DNA of 64,000 nucleotides from Candidatus Methylomirabilota bacterium (GCA_003104975.1 PQAM01000010.1:610577-674576), one strand, 5' to 3'; counted from the first letter of the stretch, positions 54,515-63,391 are shown. A program made the numbers and translations. Notes: a model not told the origin generated them from the sequence alone.

Positions 54515-56173
54515 TCACAGCAGTCCCAGCACGCCATGCAGCAGGTACAGGCTGCCCCAGATAATGAAGAAGCCTGCGATATCGAACAGGACACCGGCGC
54601 GCACCATCTTCGGCAGGGCGACGAGACCCGAGCCGTATACGATGGCGTTGGGGGGGGTCGAGACGGGGAGCATGAACCCAAAGCTGGCGCCGAGGCATGC
54701 CCCCAGAGCGGGCGGCAGCGGATTGATGCCGGCGGCCTGCGCGATCGCGATGACGACGGGGATAATCATATTCGCCGATGCGGTGTTGCTGGCGGCCTCG
54801 GAGATCACAATCGCCAGCGCGATCGATAAACCGGTCAGCCCCCAGAGCGACGTCACGCCGAGTAATCCGGTAAGGGTATTGCCCAACGCCTCGGCCACGC
54901 CGGTTTTAAACATTAATGAGCCGAGCGCCAGCCCTCCGCCGAACAGCAGGATGGTACCCCAGTCGATCTTGACCGCCTCAGGCCAGCTTAACGTGAACTC
55001 CCAGCGCGACAGATTGACTGGAAGCAGGAACAGGAGGATTGCAGCACCGAGCGCGACGACCGACTCCGGCAGGTGCGCGCCCATCCAACGGCCCCATCCG
55101 ATTCCTGCAAACCAGGGTAGTTGCAGGATGCCCGGCATGACCCACAGTGTCACCGCCACGCTGAATCCGATAACCGTGTTGACCTGCCCACGCGTCCACG
55201 ATCCGAGTTTGCGACGTTCGGAACTGATGTAATCCAGCAAATGAGTGCCAGGATCGGTAGTTGAGATGCCTTGGGTGATGGACGCTGTGCGACCTTCTCG
55301 ATTGGACGCTGTCCGATCGGCGTCCTGATCCGGAGGGTGGAGCAGATACAGTACCGTAAACAACGTCACGCCCATCACCAGGAGCAATGGGACGGCTAAC
55401 GTCATCCATCGGAAAAAACCGATGTCGATGCCTAGTGCCGAACGGATGAGCCCGATGCCGATCAGATTGGGTGGCGACCCGACAGGGGTTCCGATGCCGC
55501 CGATCGACGCGCCGAACGCCACCATCAGCATCATGCCCGTGGCGAACGGCCAGTGACTCGTCTCCATCGAACCCTGCGCCAACCCTCGGGCGACGCGTAC
55601 GTCGTGCAGCGCGCGCAGGATGCCCAAGGCAATCGGAAGCATCATGGCGGTGGTGGCGCTGTTGCTGACCCACATAGAGATGACGGCCGTCACTAATCCG
55701 AGGCCCACCATGGTTTTCATCGGAGACGATCCGACCGATGGGATCGACAGGACACCCAACGCGATACGGCGGTCAAGTCCGTGGACCGTCATTGCCCGCG
55801 CGATCATGAACCCGCCGATGAATACGAAGATGATCGGATCGCCGAAGTGGGCCAACACCATGGTGGCGGGCGACTTGCCGGACTCCGCCGGCACCGCCCC
55901 TAGCACGACACACAGCACCGTACCGAGTAATGCCGTTACCGGGAGCGGGATGGTCTCGCTGATCCACAACACTGTCACGGTCGTAAGAATCGCTGCCAGC
56001 GTCCGGCCTTCCGGCCTGAGGCCGCTGCACAGAAGATAGGTCAGGACAAACGCGGGGAGGGCAAGGATTGCGCCCAGCCGTTTTCGCCAGGTTTCGAATA
56101 GCTGCTCGCCGGCGGAGATACGGGCTTCCGATATAGACGAGGTGGGTTCAACTGGCGACTCTATCTGTGGCAT
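54515..56173 (-). CDS. DASS/SLC13-family dicarboxylate (anion) transporter
   Basis: The protein has 552 residues with about 12 membrane segments in two repeats. The paired signature sequences are SNSATTAMMLPIALG near 169-183 and SEAASNTASANMIIPV near 462-477. These hold the sodium and carboxylate sites of SLC13 proteins. Likely substrates are succinate, malate, citrate or sulfate. The large hydrophilic loop in the middle (about residues 275-315) is longer than usual. It converges with the reductase gene. Confidence 0.9.
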   Translation of the reverse strand: MPQIESPVEPTSSISEARISAGEQLFETWRKRLGAILALPAFVLTYLLCSGLRPEGRTLAAILTTVTVLWISETIPLPVTALLGTVLCVVLGAVPAESGKSPATMVLAHFGDPIIFVFIGGFMIARAMTVHGLDRRIALGVLSIPSVGSSPMKTMVGLGLVTAVISMWVSNSATTAMMLPIALGILRALHDVRVARGLAQGSMETSHWPFATGMMLMVAFGASIGGIGTPVGSPPNLIGIGLIRSALGIDIGFFRWMTLAVPLLLVMGVTLFTVLYLLHPPDQDADRTASNREGRTASITQGISTTDPGTHLLDYISSERRKLGSWTRGQVNTVIGFSVAVTLWVMPGILQLPWFAGIGWGRWMGAHLPESVVALGAAILLFLLPVNLSRWEFTLSWPEAVKIDWGTILLFGGGLALGSLMFKTGVAEALGNTLTGLLGVTSLWGLTGLSIALAIVISEAASNTASANMIIPVVIAIAQAAGINPLPPALGACLGASFGFMLPVSTPPNAIVYGSGLVALPKMVRAGVLFDIAGFFIIWGSLYLLHGVLGLL

Positions 56174-56248
56174 CGCTCATTCCCTCACGCGGCCGAGCGC
56201 GCCTGCTTGTGAATGACGACAGCTCGCTGGTGGTGGAGGACCGATCAG

Positions 56249-57118
56249 TCAGCCTGTGTCCGTATCGATCGAAGTCGCTTTCTCCAGGTCGGTCGTCGCC
56301 GCCTTGACCGCCTTCGGGAGGTCGGTGATGGCCTGTTCCAGCGTCGAGAACCCGTACGGCGTCATTTTGTGAGTTTTGTATTCCTCCCACAGCGTTGCAC
56401 ACGACGTATTTGTCTGCCCACGACCCACAATAGATTGCAGCTTTGCTATCAACGATCCTGGTTGAGGGAGTTCTGTTGGCTGAAACGGCAGCGGTGGAAA
56501 TGTGTGTTGGCGACCTCTTAGGGCGCTGGCGTAGCGATCGACGCGACGTGTGAGTTCTTGTGAGGTGTTGCAACATCGCGCCAGGTACGCCGCACTGGTC
56601 TGCACCGCATCCCAAAACGGCGCCGGGGCGTTATTGGAAAGGTGGTCTTCGGCAGATCGCAGCCACGTACCGGCGGTGTCCAAGTCGTGAGGGATTTGTC
56701 CAATCAGTTGCTGGGAGGTCTCCCTGATCTGCAACAAATCTGCTGTAAGCGCCTTGGCCTCCTTTTCTGCGGATTGGCGAGCTTCAAGCGCTTGCTGTTG
56801 CAGTTCGCGTCGTTCGCCCCTGCGTCTCCATAGCTTCACTACGATAGTTGCGGTAAAGGCAAGGATCCCCGAAGGCACAATCCACCAATCGAGCATACGG
56901 CGGCCCGTTGGGCTGTCGGTGAGACCTGTGCCCAGCAAGACGGTGACAAAGAGGAAGCCGAAAAAAAAGTAAATAATCATCCATGCGAGGCATCCCCATG
57001 CCCCAACGTTCCTCCAACTTAGTGGCCCTTGGACCAGAGCAGCCGGATCAGGCGGCTCGGGAAATACCCGGTATTCTTCCGGTGAGTTGCCTTGAGGACG
57101 ATCGAATGACTGTTCCAT
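56249..57118 (-). CDS. Membrane protein with coiled-coil cytoplasmic part, unknown function
   Basis: The protein has 289 residues. Two membrane helices (about 41-63 and 78-96) are followed by an arginine-rich positive-inside patch, then a long charged helix (about 100-145) predicted as coiled coil and a helical C-terminal half. I do not recognise a family. The codon use and a sensible topology support a real gene. It is the first of a series of single minus-strand genes without obvious partners. Confidence 0.65.
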   Translation of the reverse strand: MEQSFDRPQGNSPEEYRVFPEPPDPAALVQGPLSWRNVGAWGCLAWMIIYFFFGFLFVTVLLGTGLTDSPTGRRMLDWWIVPSGILAFTATIVVKLWRRRGERRELQQQALEARQSAEKEAKALTADLLQIRETSQQLIGQIPHDLDTAGTWLRSAEDHLSNNAPAPFWDAVQTSAAYLARCCNTSQELTRRVDRYASALRGRQHTFPPLPFQPTELPQPGSLIAKLQSIVGRGQTNTSCATLWEEYKTHKMTPYGFSTLEQAITDLPKAVKAATTDLEKATSIDTDTG

Positions 57119-57225
57119 CAGACCGACAATACCATCCCTATCTCAGCAATAAAGGATGCTGTTTTTTGTCCAAGTGTAGTGCACGTCCGAAAGCCTCGCC
57201 TATCCGTCTCGCCGTATGTCACCGC

Positions 57226-57597
57226 TCACCGTCGCCGATGCGCGCCAGGGGTTTCCACATGTGATGTCATATCGGGCGTTGCCAGGTGCTCAGGATACAG
57301 GTGAATGGCCAGCCAGATCGCGCCGTGGGAGGTACGCTCCACCGTATGCGGGACACCGGCCGGCAGGAACAGGTGATCGCCGGGTGTGAGTGTGAGCGAC
57401 TCGTCGGCGACGCGAAGGGCGGCTTCACCCTTGACGAGGAGTACCCATTCATCTTGCGGCTGAACGTACTCACGGGGCGTGATGATCGAAGAGCTGACGA
57501 TTCGCTCAACGACCAGGTTCTTATGACGGAGGAGCGTATCGAAGCACTCTCCCTCATAAGGAGGCTCTGTGTTGGTAAAGAGGTTGTGAATTCGCAT
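57226..57597 (-). CDS. Small cupin-domain protein
   Basis: The protein has 123 residues forming one cupin barrel. YVQPQDEWVLLVKGEAALRV near 43-62 and LTPGDHLFLPAGVPHTVERT near 70-89 are cupin motifs 1 and 2. Motif 1 has Gln and Glu where metal-binding histidines often lie, and motif 2 keeps the PxGxPH histidine. It may bind a metal or small molecule. The substrate is unknown. Confidence 0.82.
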   Translation of the reverse strand: MRIHNLFTNTEPPYEGECFDTLLRHKNLVVERIVSSSIITPREYVQPQDEWVLLVKGEAALRVADESLTLTPGDHLFLPAGVPHTVERTSHGAIWLAIHLYPEHLATPDMTSHVETPGAHRRR

Positions 57598-57863
57598 ACT
57601 TCAGCGATCGAAATCTACGGTGGCTATCATCTCGTGAAGACGTGTCCTTGATCCCCGTAAGCCTTCACGCCCGTCGACCGATTCATCCTCAGCGGTCAAC
57701 ATTGTCCTTAAGCGGTTCCCTCTTTGATCGATGCGCACTAGTATGCATTACTGAAATGGATGTGACAAGAGCGATATTGTGAAGATCTCGGCTATGAGTT
57801 GAGTGTAGCCGGACGATTTCGGACAGAATACCTGGCTGAGGCTGTGCGCGCTCCAGCGATCGG
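57598..57863. other. Intergenic gap without supported gene
   Basis: Frames that cross these 266 bases are antisense or out-of-frame extensions of the DUF2784 gene. I see no RNA gene, repeat or strong terminator. Confidence 0.5.
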
Positions 57864-58271
57864 TCAGTCGGAGCGATGGTTGTGATGGCTGTGGTGCGGC
57901 GGACAGTACCACCAAGCGGCCAGAACCAGCACCCCGAATATAGTGTACACCAGCGTGAACACCCAGAAGGGAGCCTCGTAGAAGATGAGCCGTTGGACCC
58001 AATGCTCGACAAAGCTCTTGGTGTAGGCGGGTGAGCCGGCCTGGACCCGCAGCCAGGATTCCAACGTTGTAAGCGGGCAGAGCTGCCCCAGCCACGTCTG
58101 CAGGACGACAAACGCGATAGCTGCCACGTGCGCCAGTCTGAACCGCCGATCATTAACCCACCGCCAGGACAGCCGGTTTCCGACCAATATCACTACGAGC
58201 CCGCCGACGACGAATACCACAACGCCGAAGTGCACGAGGAGGATGATATCAGCAAGAAGCTGGTATGGCAC
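57864..58271 (-). CDS. DUF2784 family small membrane protein
   Basis: The protein has 135 residues with three to four membrane helices. LLADIILLVHFGVVVFVVGG near 5-24, then RLAHVAAIAFVVLQTWLGQL and CPLTTLESWLR, match DUF2784. The C terminus is His-rich (HHSHHNH), possibly metal-binding. The function is unknown. It lies just downstream of the DUF523-DUF1722 gene on the same strand, with 37 bases between. Confidence 0.88.
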   Translation of the reverse strand: MPYQLLADIILLVHFGVVVFVVGGLVVILVGNRLSWRWVNDRRFRLAHVAAIAFVVLQTWLGQLCPLTTLESWLRVQAGSPAYTKSFVEHWVQRLIFYEAPFWVFTLVYTIFGVLVLAAWWYCPPHHSHHNHRSD

Positions 58272-58308
58272 GGTAAGGGGTATTTCAGCACTATGGCGGC
58301 GAGCCGCG

Positions 58309-59277
58309 TCACACGTGGTGTCGCAGTGCCAGCTCCTTCGGATGCGGGTTCAGATACGCTTGCCCCTTGAGGTACGTCACATCATACAGGCGAGCGTAAT
58401 GGGCGATGAGCGTGATCGGGACGATCAGCGGCATGAGGCCGCGACGGTAATCGTCGATGGCGTTGGCCAACTCACGGCGTGACGCGTCGTCGAGTTGCCG
58501 GCGGAAATGGCCGACCATGTGTTGCAGGACGTTGGCATGTCGCCCGCGCGTAGCCGGTGTCGTCAGCGCTGCCATGAACTCGCGTTCGTACTGCTCGCGC
58601 AGGTCGCGGCGCGGTGGCGGTTTTGCGGCAGCGACAAGCCGGCCGAGTTCCTGGTAGGCGCGGGGCGAGTGTGCGAGCAACAGGAGCTTATGCGATGTGT
58701 GCAATGCGATCAGGTCGCCGATCCGCCATCGCGCCGCCCACAGCGCCTGCAAGCGGTGATATGCGAAGACTCGCTCGATCCAATTCTCCCGCAGTCGCGG
58801 CTCGCAGAGACGACCCTCCTCTTCGATCGGCAGGTTCGGAAGCTGATCGGCGAGCTCCGCGGCGAACAGGCCGCGGCCCGTTTGCGTCACCGGCCCTTTG
58901 TCATCATGAACTCGGACCCGCTCAAGCCCGCAACTCGGTGAATTCTTCTTGAGAATGAATCCGCTGAGATCGAGGGCGGAGAGTTGTCTGATCCGATGGC
59001 GCGCGTACTTCCGCATCGTATCCGTATGATCCGTCCGGGTCCGCGTACCGACCAGCCGGATCTGACTGCCATTCCGCAATAAATGGATCGCCTCGCGCGG
59101 CGTACCCATGCCCACCTCGACCTCGGGGCAGATCGAGACCCACTCGAAAAACCGGCCGAGCGTATCGGTGAGGAACCGATCATGTTTGTGGCCGCCGTCG
59201 TGGCGCACCGGTTCCCCCAACAGGCACGCGGAAATGCCGATACGGATCGGCGCATGGGATCGTTCAGTCTCGGTCAT
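58309..59277 (-). CDS. DUF523-DUF1722 fusion protein (YbgA-like)
   Basis: The protein has 322 residues. The N-terminal DUF523 domain contains GISACLLGEPVRHDGGHK, WVSICPEVEVGMGTPREAIH and KKNSPSCGLERV, with three conserved cysteines. The C-terminal DUF1722 (YbgA) domain has LIALHTSHKLLLLAHSPRAY and HMVGHFRRQLD. In other bacteria such fusions often lie beside photolyase genes, and DUF1722 has been linked to DNA-damage or thiouracil functions. No photolyase gene is here. Confidence 0.88.
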   Translation of the reverse strand: MTETERSHAPIRIGISACLLGEPVRHDGGHKHDRFLTDTLGRFFEWVSICPEVEVGMGTPREAIHLLRNGSQIRLVGTRTRTDHTDTMRKYARHRIRQLSALDLSGFILKKNSPSCGLERVRVHDDKGPVTQTGRGLFAAELADQLPNLPIEEEGRLCEPRLRENWIERVFAYHRLQALWAARWRIGDLIALHTSHKLLLLAHSPRAYQELGRLVAAAKPPPRRDLREQYEREFMAALTTPATRGRHANVLQHMVGHFRRQLDDASRRELANAIDDYRRGLMPLIVPITLIAHYARLYDVTYLKGQAYLNPHPKELALRHHV

Positions 59278-59576
59278 CGATGACCCTTGTCCGCCTGACG
59301 ATTCTACAGGTCCATAATACCATCAACCCAAGGATCCTTGCGGTGTGCGGAATTGTCCTGCACTTCCCAAACGTGTCAATGGCCGCCTCTAGACCTGCCG
59401 AGCACCATGTGTGAGAAGATGCGCAGCAAAGGGCTGTCAAACAGCAATGAAAGTCGCGGCTGGGGGCGGTGGCGAGGTCGACGGCGCCCGGACTCGACTG
59501 AGAAGGTTTTCAAAAGGGGTGTGTGGACGACCTGAGGGACCTGACCGTTGCGAACCAGGTCGTTCGCGGCCATCGG
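59278..59576. other. Intergenic boundary region of the integron-like island
   Basis: No gene is supported. The region holds the shortest dnaE2 3'-end copy at 59448-59479 and marks where the minus-strand single-gene series changes to the island. Confidence 0.5.
59448..59479 (-). repeat. dnaE2 3'-end repeat, copy 1 (32 bp)
   Basis: All 32 bases are identical to 63503-63534, the last codons of the dnaE2 gene on the right (TGAAAGTCGCGGCTGGGG and following). On the minus strand it encodes the terminal SRDFH, but the TAA stop is not conserved. Sequence on both sides is unrelated to dnaE2. Confidence 0.8.
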
Positions 59577-59954
59577 TTACGATCGCTGGACACGGTACTG
59601 CACCCCCGGCAGGTCCTTGAAGTCGGCATCCTGGGTCCATAACGTCGCGTCGTAGGCGCGGGCCGTCGCCAGAATCACGCTATCTGCCATCGGCAGGCGG
59701 TGGTCTACACTCAGCTTCGCGGCCCGCAGCGCGATTGATGTGTCCAAGTCGATCACGATTCCTTGCCTCATGACAGCAACGACCTGCAGAGCATCTCCTT
59801 CCGTGCGCTGCTGCAACACCCGCTTCAATACCTCGACAATCGCCAAAGTGGGGACGACGAGCCACTGCGCGTCCTCGATGGGTTTCGCGAAGACGCTCGC
59901 ATTCGGTCCGTTGGCAAAGTATTCAAGCCAGGCGCTCGAGTCGACGACGTTCAT
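59577..59954 (-). CDS. vapC: PIN-domain ribonuclease toxin, VapC family
   Basis: The protein has 125 residues. PIN acidic residues are seen at VVDSSAWLEYF (D5), AIVEVLKR (E41), LPMADSVILATAR (D91) and LWTQDADF. It is in a different PIN subfamily from the toxin at 46912-47319. Its start overlaps the antitoxin stop by four bases. It lies next to dnaE2 repeat copy 1, at the far end of the integron-like region. Confidence 0.88.
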   Translation of the reverse strand: MNVVDSSAWLEYFANGPNASVFAKPIEDAQWLVVPTLAIVEVLKRVLQQRTEGDALQVVAVMRQGIVIDLDTSIALRAAKLSVDHRLPMADSVILATARAYDATLWTQDADFKDLPGVQYRVQRS

Positions 59955-60157
59955 ACCCGATCGGCCTCACGCTCCACGGTGGTGTCAATGCCCTTGAGAA
60001 AGCCCCGCATCTGACGCGTAGGCCGAACGGGGATGAGCTCGATCCGGTCGTCGTACATCAACGCCTCAACCTTCTGCCCCGGTTCAAGTCCGAGCTTTTC
60101 GCGTATTTCTTTTGGAATCACCACTTGGAACTGTGGCGAGATCGTCACTTGTCCCAC
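59951..60157 (-). CDS. vapB: AbrB-type antitoxin, VapB family
   Basis: The protein has 68 residues. VTISPQFQVVIPKEIREKLG near 4-23 and PGQKVEALMYDDRIELIPV complete the swapped-hairpin DNA-binding domain. The short C-terminal tail would bind the PIN toxin. It is translationally coupled to the downstream vapC. Confidence 0.88.
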   Translation of the reverse strand: MGQVTISPQFQVVIPKEIREKLGLEPGQKVEALMYDDRIELIPVRPTRQMRGFLKGIDTTVEREADRV

Positions 60158-60273
60158 GGATCACCTATCGATTCATTATACGTTATACACACACTATATC
60201 TATGCTAATCTCGTATGTCACGCTCTGAGTTGGACGAGATGGCGGCAAGCCCCAAGATATTCATATTTGGCAA

Positions 60274-60350
60274 GCTAACGCCGCGCATGAGCCGCCGAGC
60301 AGGCGGGCAAAGCCCGCTTGCGAAGGCCGGGCTCGATGCGCTTATTAGCC
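60274..60350 (-). other. attC-like integron recombination site B
   Basis: Read on the minus strand this is an imperfect palindrome of 77 bases. GGCTAATAA leads, GCGCATCGAGCC pairs with GGCTCATGCGC leaving one extrahelical C, a central GCGGGC-TTT-GCCCGC hairpin follows, and the end is GCGTTAGC. The arm lengths, the single extrahelical base on the 5' arm and the GTTAG end match attC folding. The leading box departs from RYYYAAC (GGCTAAT). It lies 46 bases downstream of the methyltransferase stop, where a cassette attC belongs. Confidence 0.55.
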
Positions 60351-60396
60351 ATGATTGGATTGTCCCCACTTTCTGAGTCGCCCGGTAATCCCCTCA

Positions 60397-61143
60397 TCAC
60401 CGCGTCATCAGCGCGAACACGCCCCAGCCCAGGTATTCACGCGTGTAAGCGGCGTAGCGCTCGGGTTCCGAGGTTAGTTTGGCTCGAACATCTTTCGCGA
60501 ACTCGTCGTCGGGATTGGCTTCAAGCCATCGGCGCATGGTGAGCCACTTGGCCGCCTCGTATCTGTCCCAACTGTCTTGGTCTGCCAAAACCATTTCGAC
60601 GACGTCGTAGCCGAGGTGGCCGAACGACGCGAGAAGTTCTGGAAGCAGGAGAAAGTCGGAGATTGAGCCGGCAAGACACCCCCGGGCAACATCTTCCGTC
60701 GGCGGTAACTGCCGCCAGTAGGGTTCGCCGATGAGGATGATCCCTCCCGGGCGGAGGCTCTGCGCCAGAAGCTCGATGGTGCCGACGACTCCCCCACCGA
60801 TCCACGTAGCACCAAGGCAGGCTGCCACACCGGCCTTCTCGTCAGAGACGTAGCCGGCAGCGTCGCCATGGATGAACTCGACTTGATCGGCGACACCGAG
60901 TTCGTCAGCGCGGAGTTTCGCTTGTTCGGTGAACAACTGGCTCATGTCGATGCCGGTGCCGATGACTCCGTAATCGCGTGCCCAGGTGCACAGCATCTCC
61001 CCCGAACCGCTGCCGAGGTCGAGTATTCGGGTTCCCGTTTCCAGACTCAGCGCCGCGCCGAGAGTGGCGAGCTTCTCGGGTGTGAACGGGTTATGGATCC
61101 GATGAGCACTTTCGGTGATGTTGAAGATCCACGGAATATCCAA
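60397..61143 (-). CDS. SAM-dependent methyltransferase, probable gene-cassette cargo
   Basis: The protein has 248 residues with a TTG start at 61143 and AAGGAG ten bases upstream. Motif I is ILDLGSGSGEMLCTWARDYG near 40-59, with the acidic GTGIDMSQ next, VEFIHGDAAGYV near 88-99 and a LRPGGIILIGEPYWR strand near 131-145. This is a UbiE/Methyltransf_11-type enzyme acting on an unknown small molecule. attC-like sites lie on both sides, and only about 40 bases separate its start from the upstream one. It therefore looks like a single-gene integron cassette without its own promoter. Confidence 0.85.
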   Translation of the reverse strand: MDIPWIFNITESAHRIHNPFTPEKLATLGAALSLETGTRILDLGSGSGEMLCTWARDYGVIGTGIDMSQLFTEQAKLRADELGVADQVEFIHGDAAGYVSDEKAGVAACLGATWIGGGVVGTIELLAQSLRPGGIILIGEPYWRQLPPTEDVARGCLAGSISDFLLLPELLASFGHLGYDVVEMVLADQDSWDRYEAAKWLTMRRWLEANPDDEFAKDVRAKLTSEPERYAAYTREYLGWGVFALMTR

Positions 61144-61184
61144 TGCAGAAAATCTCCTTACGGGTGTGAATGGATTCGGTCACT

Positions 61185-61253
61185 GGCTAACGTTCAAGGT
61201 AACCGGCCTTGCGCGGCTTTATGCGCAAGGTCCGGTTGACCGCAGGGTTGGGC
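61185..61253 (-). other. attC integron recombination site A
   Basis: Read on the minus strand (69 bases), it begins with GCCCAAC, a perfect RYYYAAC core box. AACCGGACCTTGCGC then pairs with GCGCAAGGCCGGTT leaving one extrahelical A, around an ATAAAGCC loop. It ends with GTTAGCC, close to GTTRRRY. The unpaired 9-base spacers between core boxes and inner stem are of equal length. This is the architecture of environmental integron attC sites. It directly follows the stop of the truncated methyltransferase at 61255. Confidence 0.75.
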
Positions 61254-61254
61254 A

Positions 61255-61863
61255 TCATGTCGCTCCAGCCGCCGGGCTTTTCCCGATGAGCAGCATTTCG
61301 TTGCCACCCCGCTGAAATTCATATGCAACGTGCTTAGTTACAATGTTGAAACCGTGATCGGCCAAGCGCCTCGCAACGAAGTCGTGATGCGGAGAAGGTT
61401 TGCCGTCGAGAGTGAGCAAGGGGAATATCCGTACCTCGCGGGCCACGCGCAGCATTTCCTGAATAGCGCGAAGATGGAATTCTGCCGACAGGTGGGCGCT
61501 ATACAGAAACAGAAAATGCGACGATAAGGCGATCTCGAATTCTCCGTCATTGAAGGGAAGCGACGGGAGCTCTCCGGCGACATATCTTTCCTCGCGCTTT
61601 CCTGTCTCGAAATCCGATAGGAATGAGTTCATCGCGGACATGCGCACATGACCGAGATCTTCAATGGAAGGGATGGCCTTCCAAACGTAGTCGGTCTGGT
61701 TCTTGCGCATCTGATCCATCACGGTTTCATAGGTTTCGGAAATGCGCTTCCGAATCTGCGCGGTACCGAACTCGTAGATTGGGTCGACCGAGACGACATT
61801 GCCGCGCTCCCGTTGGTCGCTCGCAATGACGGCCGGTGCCCGATAGCACACTTGGGTTTCCAT
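61255..61863 (-). pseudogene. SAM-dependent methyltransferase, 5'-truncated cassette gene
   Basis: The frame from 61863 encodes 202 residues. From NVVSVDPIYEFGTAQIRKRI onwards it follows a methyltransferase family in which VRMSAMNSFLSDFETGKREE and LSSHFLFLYS are conserved. In full-length relatives about 40-60 residues with the SAM-binding CGDGP motif precede this point. Here the sequence before VVSVDP (METQVCYRAPAVIASDQRER) has no such motif, and the coding start lies only 23 bases from dnaE2 repeat copy 2. The gene appears to have been cut by that junction. Its stop abuts attC site A, as in a cassette. Confidence 0.6.
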
Positions 61864-61886
61864 GGGTGTACCAGTTCCCTACGACA

Positions 61887-62097
61887 GGTTAGTGAAAGTC
61901 GCGGCTGGGGGCGGTGACGAAGTCGGCGTGCAGGTGTGGCTGCCAGAGGCGCTCGGCGATGAGATGGACGATACCCTGGTCAGCTTGCAAAGTTCCGGTG
62001 ACGCCCAGGAAGGTAGCCGTCTTGGCCAGGGTCGCGTACCGTGCGAAGACCTTGGGCCAGAGGACGAGGTTCACGAAGCCGGTCTCGTCCTCCAGGG
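61887..62097 (-). repeat. dnaE2 3'-end repeat, copy 2 (211 bp)
   Basis: The segment matches 63497-63707 with about 17 differences in 211 bases and no gaps. It encodes the last 60 or so residues of the error-prone polymerase (VLWPKVFARYATLAKTATFL to SRDFH) with its stop intact, then breaks off abruptly at 62097. It cannot be a working gene. Differences cluster at two spots, near 61916-61935 and near 61988-61994. Confidence 0.85.
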
Positions 62098-62226
62098 GTA
62101 TGGTCGCCGAGCATTACCCTGTGACGTTCGTGCGGATGATTGACCCTTGCAAAATGAATGCAACGCGGCCCTTCTTGGAATCTCCCAGAAAATCAGGCCC
62201 GTGCGCGTATAGGTGCGTTACGTTAC
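62098..62226. other. Short gap between dnaE2 copy 2 and the exported-protein gene
   Basis: No gene, attC-like fold or terminator can be supported in these 129 bases. Confidence 0.4.
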
Positions 62227-62661
62227 TTACTCAATCTTCAAGAATCCATATTTGTCCGGGAAGATGCTATCACCGTCGATCACGTGCAGCATCGCCCCGG
62301 GATACAGTTCGCGGCCACCCCGCTGAGGCGGCTGGACCGCGCGCAGGATCCCGATGAAAATCCCCTCTTCCTCCATCAGGAAATCCACCGTCGCCCCCTT
62401 GTGCGGCTCAACGGTCAGACTCTTGCTGGCCCCCGCAAGGGGGCCGTCAGTGATGTCCACAAGGGCGATGACCACGAGTTCTGAAGCATTCGTGGCGTTA
62501 AAGAGGCTGACGCGAACCGTCTGCCCAGCCTTGACGGGGAATGGGCCCGCGGCGTACTCCACCGCGGTGGGGGCGAAGGCGGACGAGCTCCATAGGAAGC
62601 CGACCAAGGTAAGGAAAAGGAGTACCGCTACACCGTTCCTCGTGCTAATCCTTCGTTTCAT
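62227..62661 (-). CDS. Small exported protein, unknown function
   Basis: The protein has 144 residues. A signal peptide is clear: KRR, then VAVLLFLTLVGFLWSSSAFA, with cleavage likely near residue 29-30. The mature part is a beta-rich domain with VKAGQTVRVSLFNATNASEL and GPLAGASKSLTVEPHKGATV. It resembles a small immunoglobulin- or cupredoxin-like fold but lacks copper ligands. It lies between the broken integrase and dnaE2 copy 2, so it may be island cargo. AGGAGGG precedes the ATG. Confidence 0.7.
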   Translation of the reverse strand: MKRRISTRNGVAVLLFLTLVGFLWSSSAFAPTAVEYAAGPFPVKAGQTVRVSLFNATNASELVVIALVDITDGPLAGASKSLTVEPHKGATVDFLMEEEGIFIGILRAVQPPQRGGRELYPGAMLHVIDGDSIFPDKYGFLKIE

Positions 62662-62819
62662 GGCACCCTCCTTTGAGCATGGGAATCATAGAAGCCCTAA
62701 GCGGCCCCCCCGTCTCCCCAATCGGGGAGCCCACGACACAGGGACGGAGCGTCGGAAAAGTACCTGTACGCCAAGGGTAGGAGCAGAGGAGAGGGCTGTC
62801 AAGGAGAAAGTCGGCGCGG

Positions 62820-63355
62820 GTGGAATCTTAGACGGCAGCACTCCATCACACGCAGGCCGGCTCCGTACAGGAGCATCCGCCATTAACCACGGCGTACCCT
62901 TTAAATTGCGAAGGACTCTTTTCACCTCCTCTCTTGTAAGTACCACAGGTAACTTTCGTGGCCGTTTGGCTCGGACAACGCCGTTCACGTAGCCGATCTC
63001 CTTGTGCAAGACGTCGCGGTAGAGGAACAGGAGCGCATTCAGGGCTTGGTTCTGCGTAGAGGCGCTCACGTGAGCGTCGCGGGCGAGGGTAGAGAGAAAC
63101 TGACCGATCTCGGCTTCTGCCATCTCTGCGGGATGGCGCTTGTTATGGAAGAAGATGAACCGCTTGATCCAGCCGACATACGCCTCCTCGGTTTTGACGC
63201 TGTAGTGCCGCGTGCGAATTGCCAAGCGGACTTGGTCGAGCAACCTGGGTTTTGGTGCTTCGGGAGTGAGGGTGGCGCCGACGGGGTGGTTGTAGATTCC
63301 GACGTGTTGCGTTGGGCGTGTAATCAATCAGGCGTCTTACGTTGGAAGTTTGCAT
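62820..63355 (-). pseudogene. Integron-type tyrosine integrase, frameshifted and truncated
   Basis: An AAGGAGG and ATG at 63355 start a frame that does not match an integrase. The integrase body is read in another frame from about 63270: RLLDQVRLAIRTRHYSVKTE, WIKRFIFFHNKRHP, VSASTQNQALNALLFLYRDV and VVRAKRPRKLPVVLTREEV, which are signatures of integron integrases. Near 62878 a further shift is needed to read LLYGAGLRVMEC, the box I region with its catalytic arginine. A stop soon follows, so the HxxR and tyrosine boxes are lost. It is non-functional. It points in the same direction as the cassette genes, like the inverted integrons of some phyla. Confidence 0.8.
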
Positions 63356-63391
63356 GTAGACCTCCTTTTCGTTTGCATTGTCTTGAAGCTT

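Noticed and set aside
62227-62661. Cupredoxin (copper protein)
   Set aside because: The fold may be similar, but no His/Cys/Met copper ligand set is visible, so only a small exported protein is claimed.
63311-63317. GTTGGGC as an attI or attC core box inside the broken integrase
   Set aside because: A lone seven-base match with no pairing arm nearby is expected by chance.
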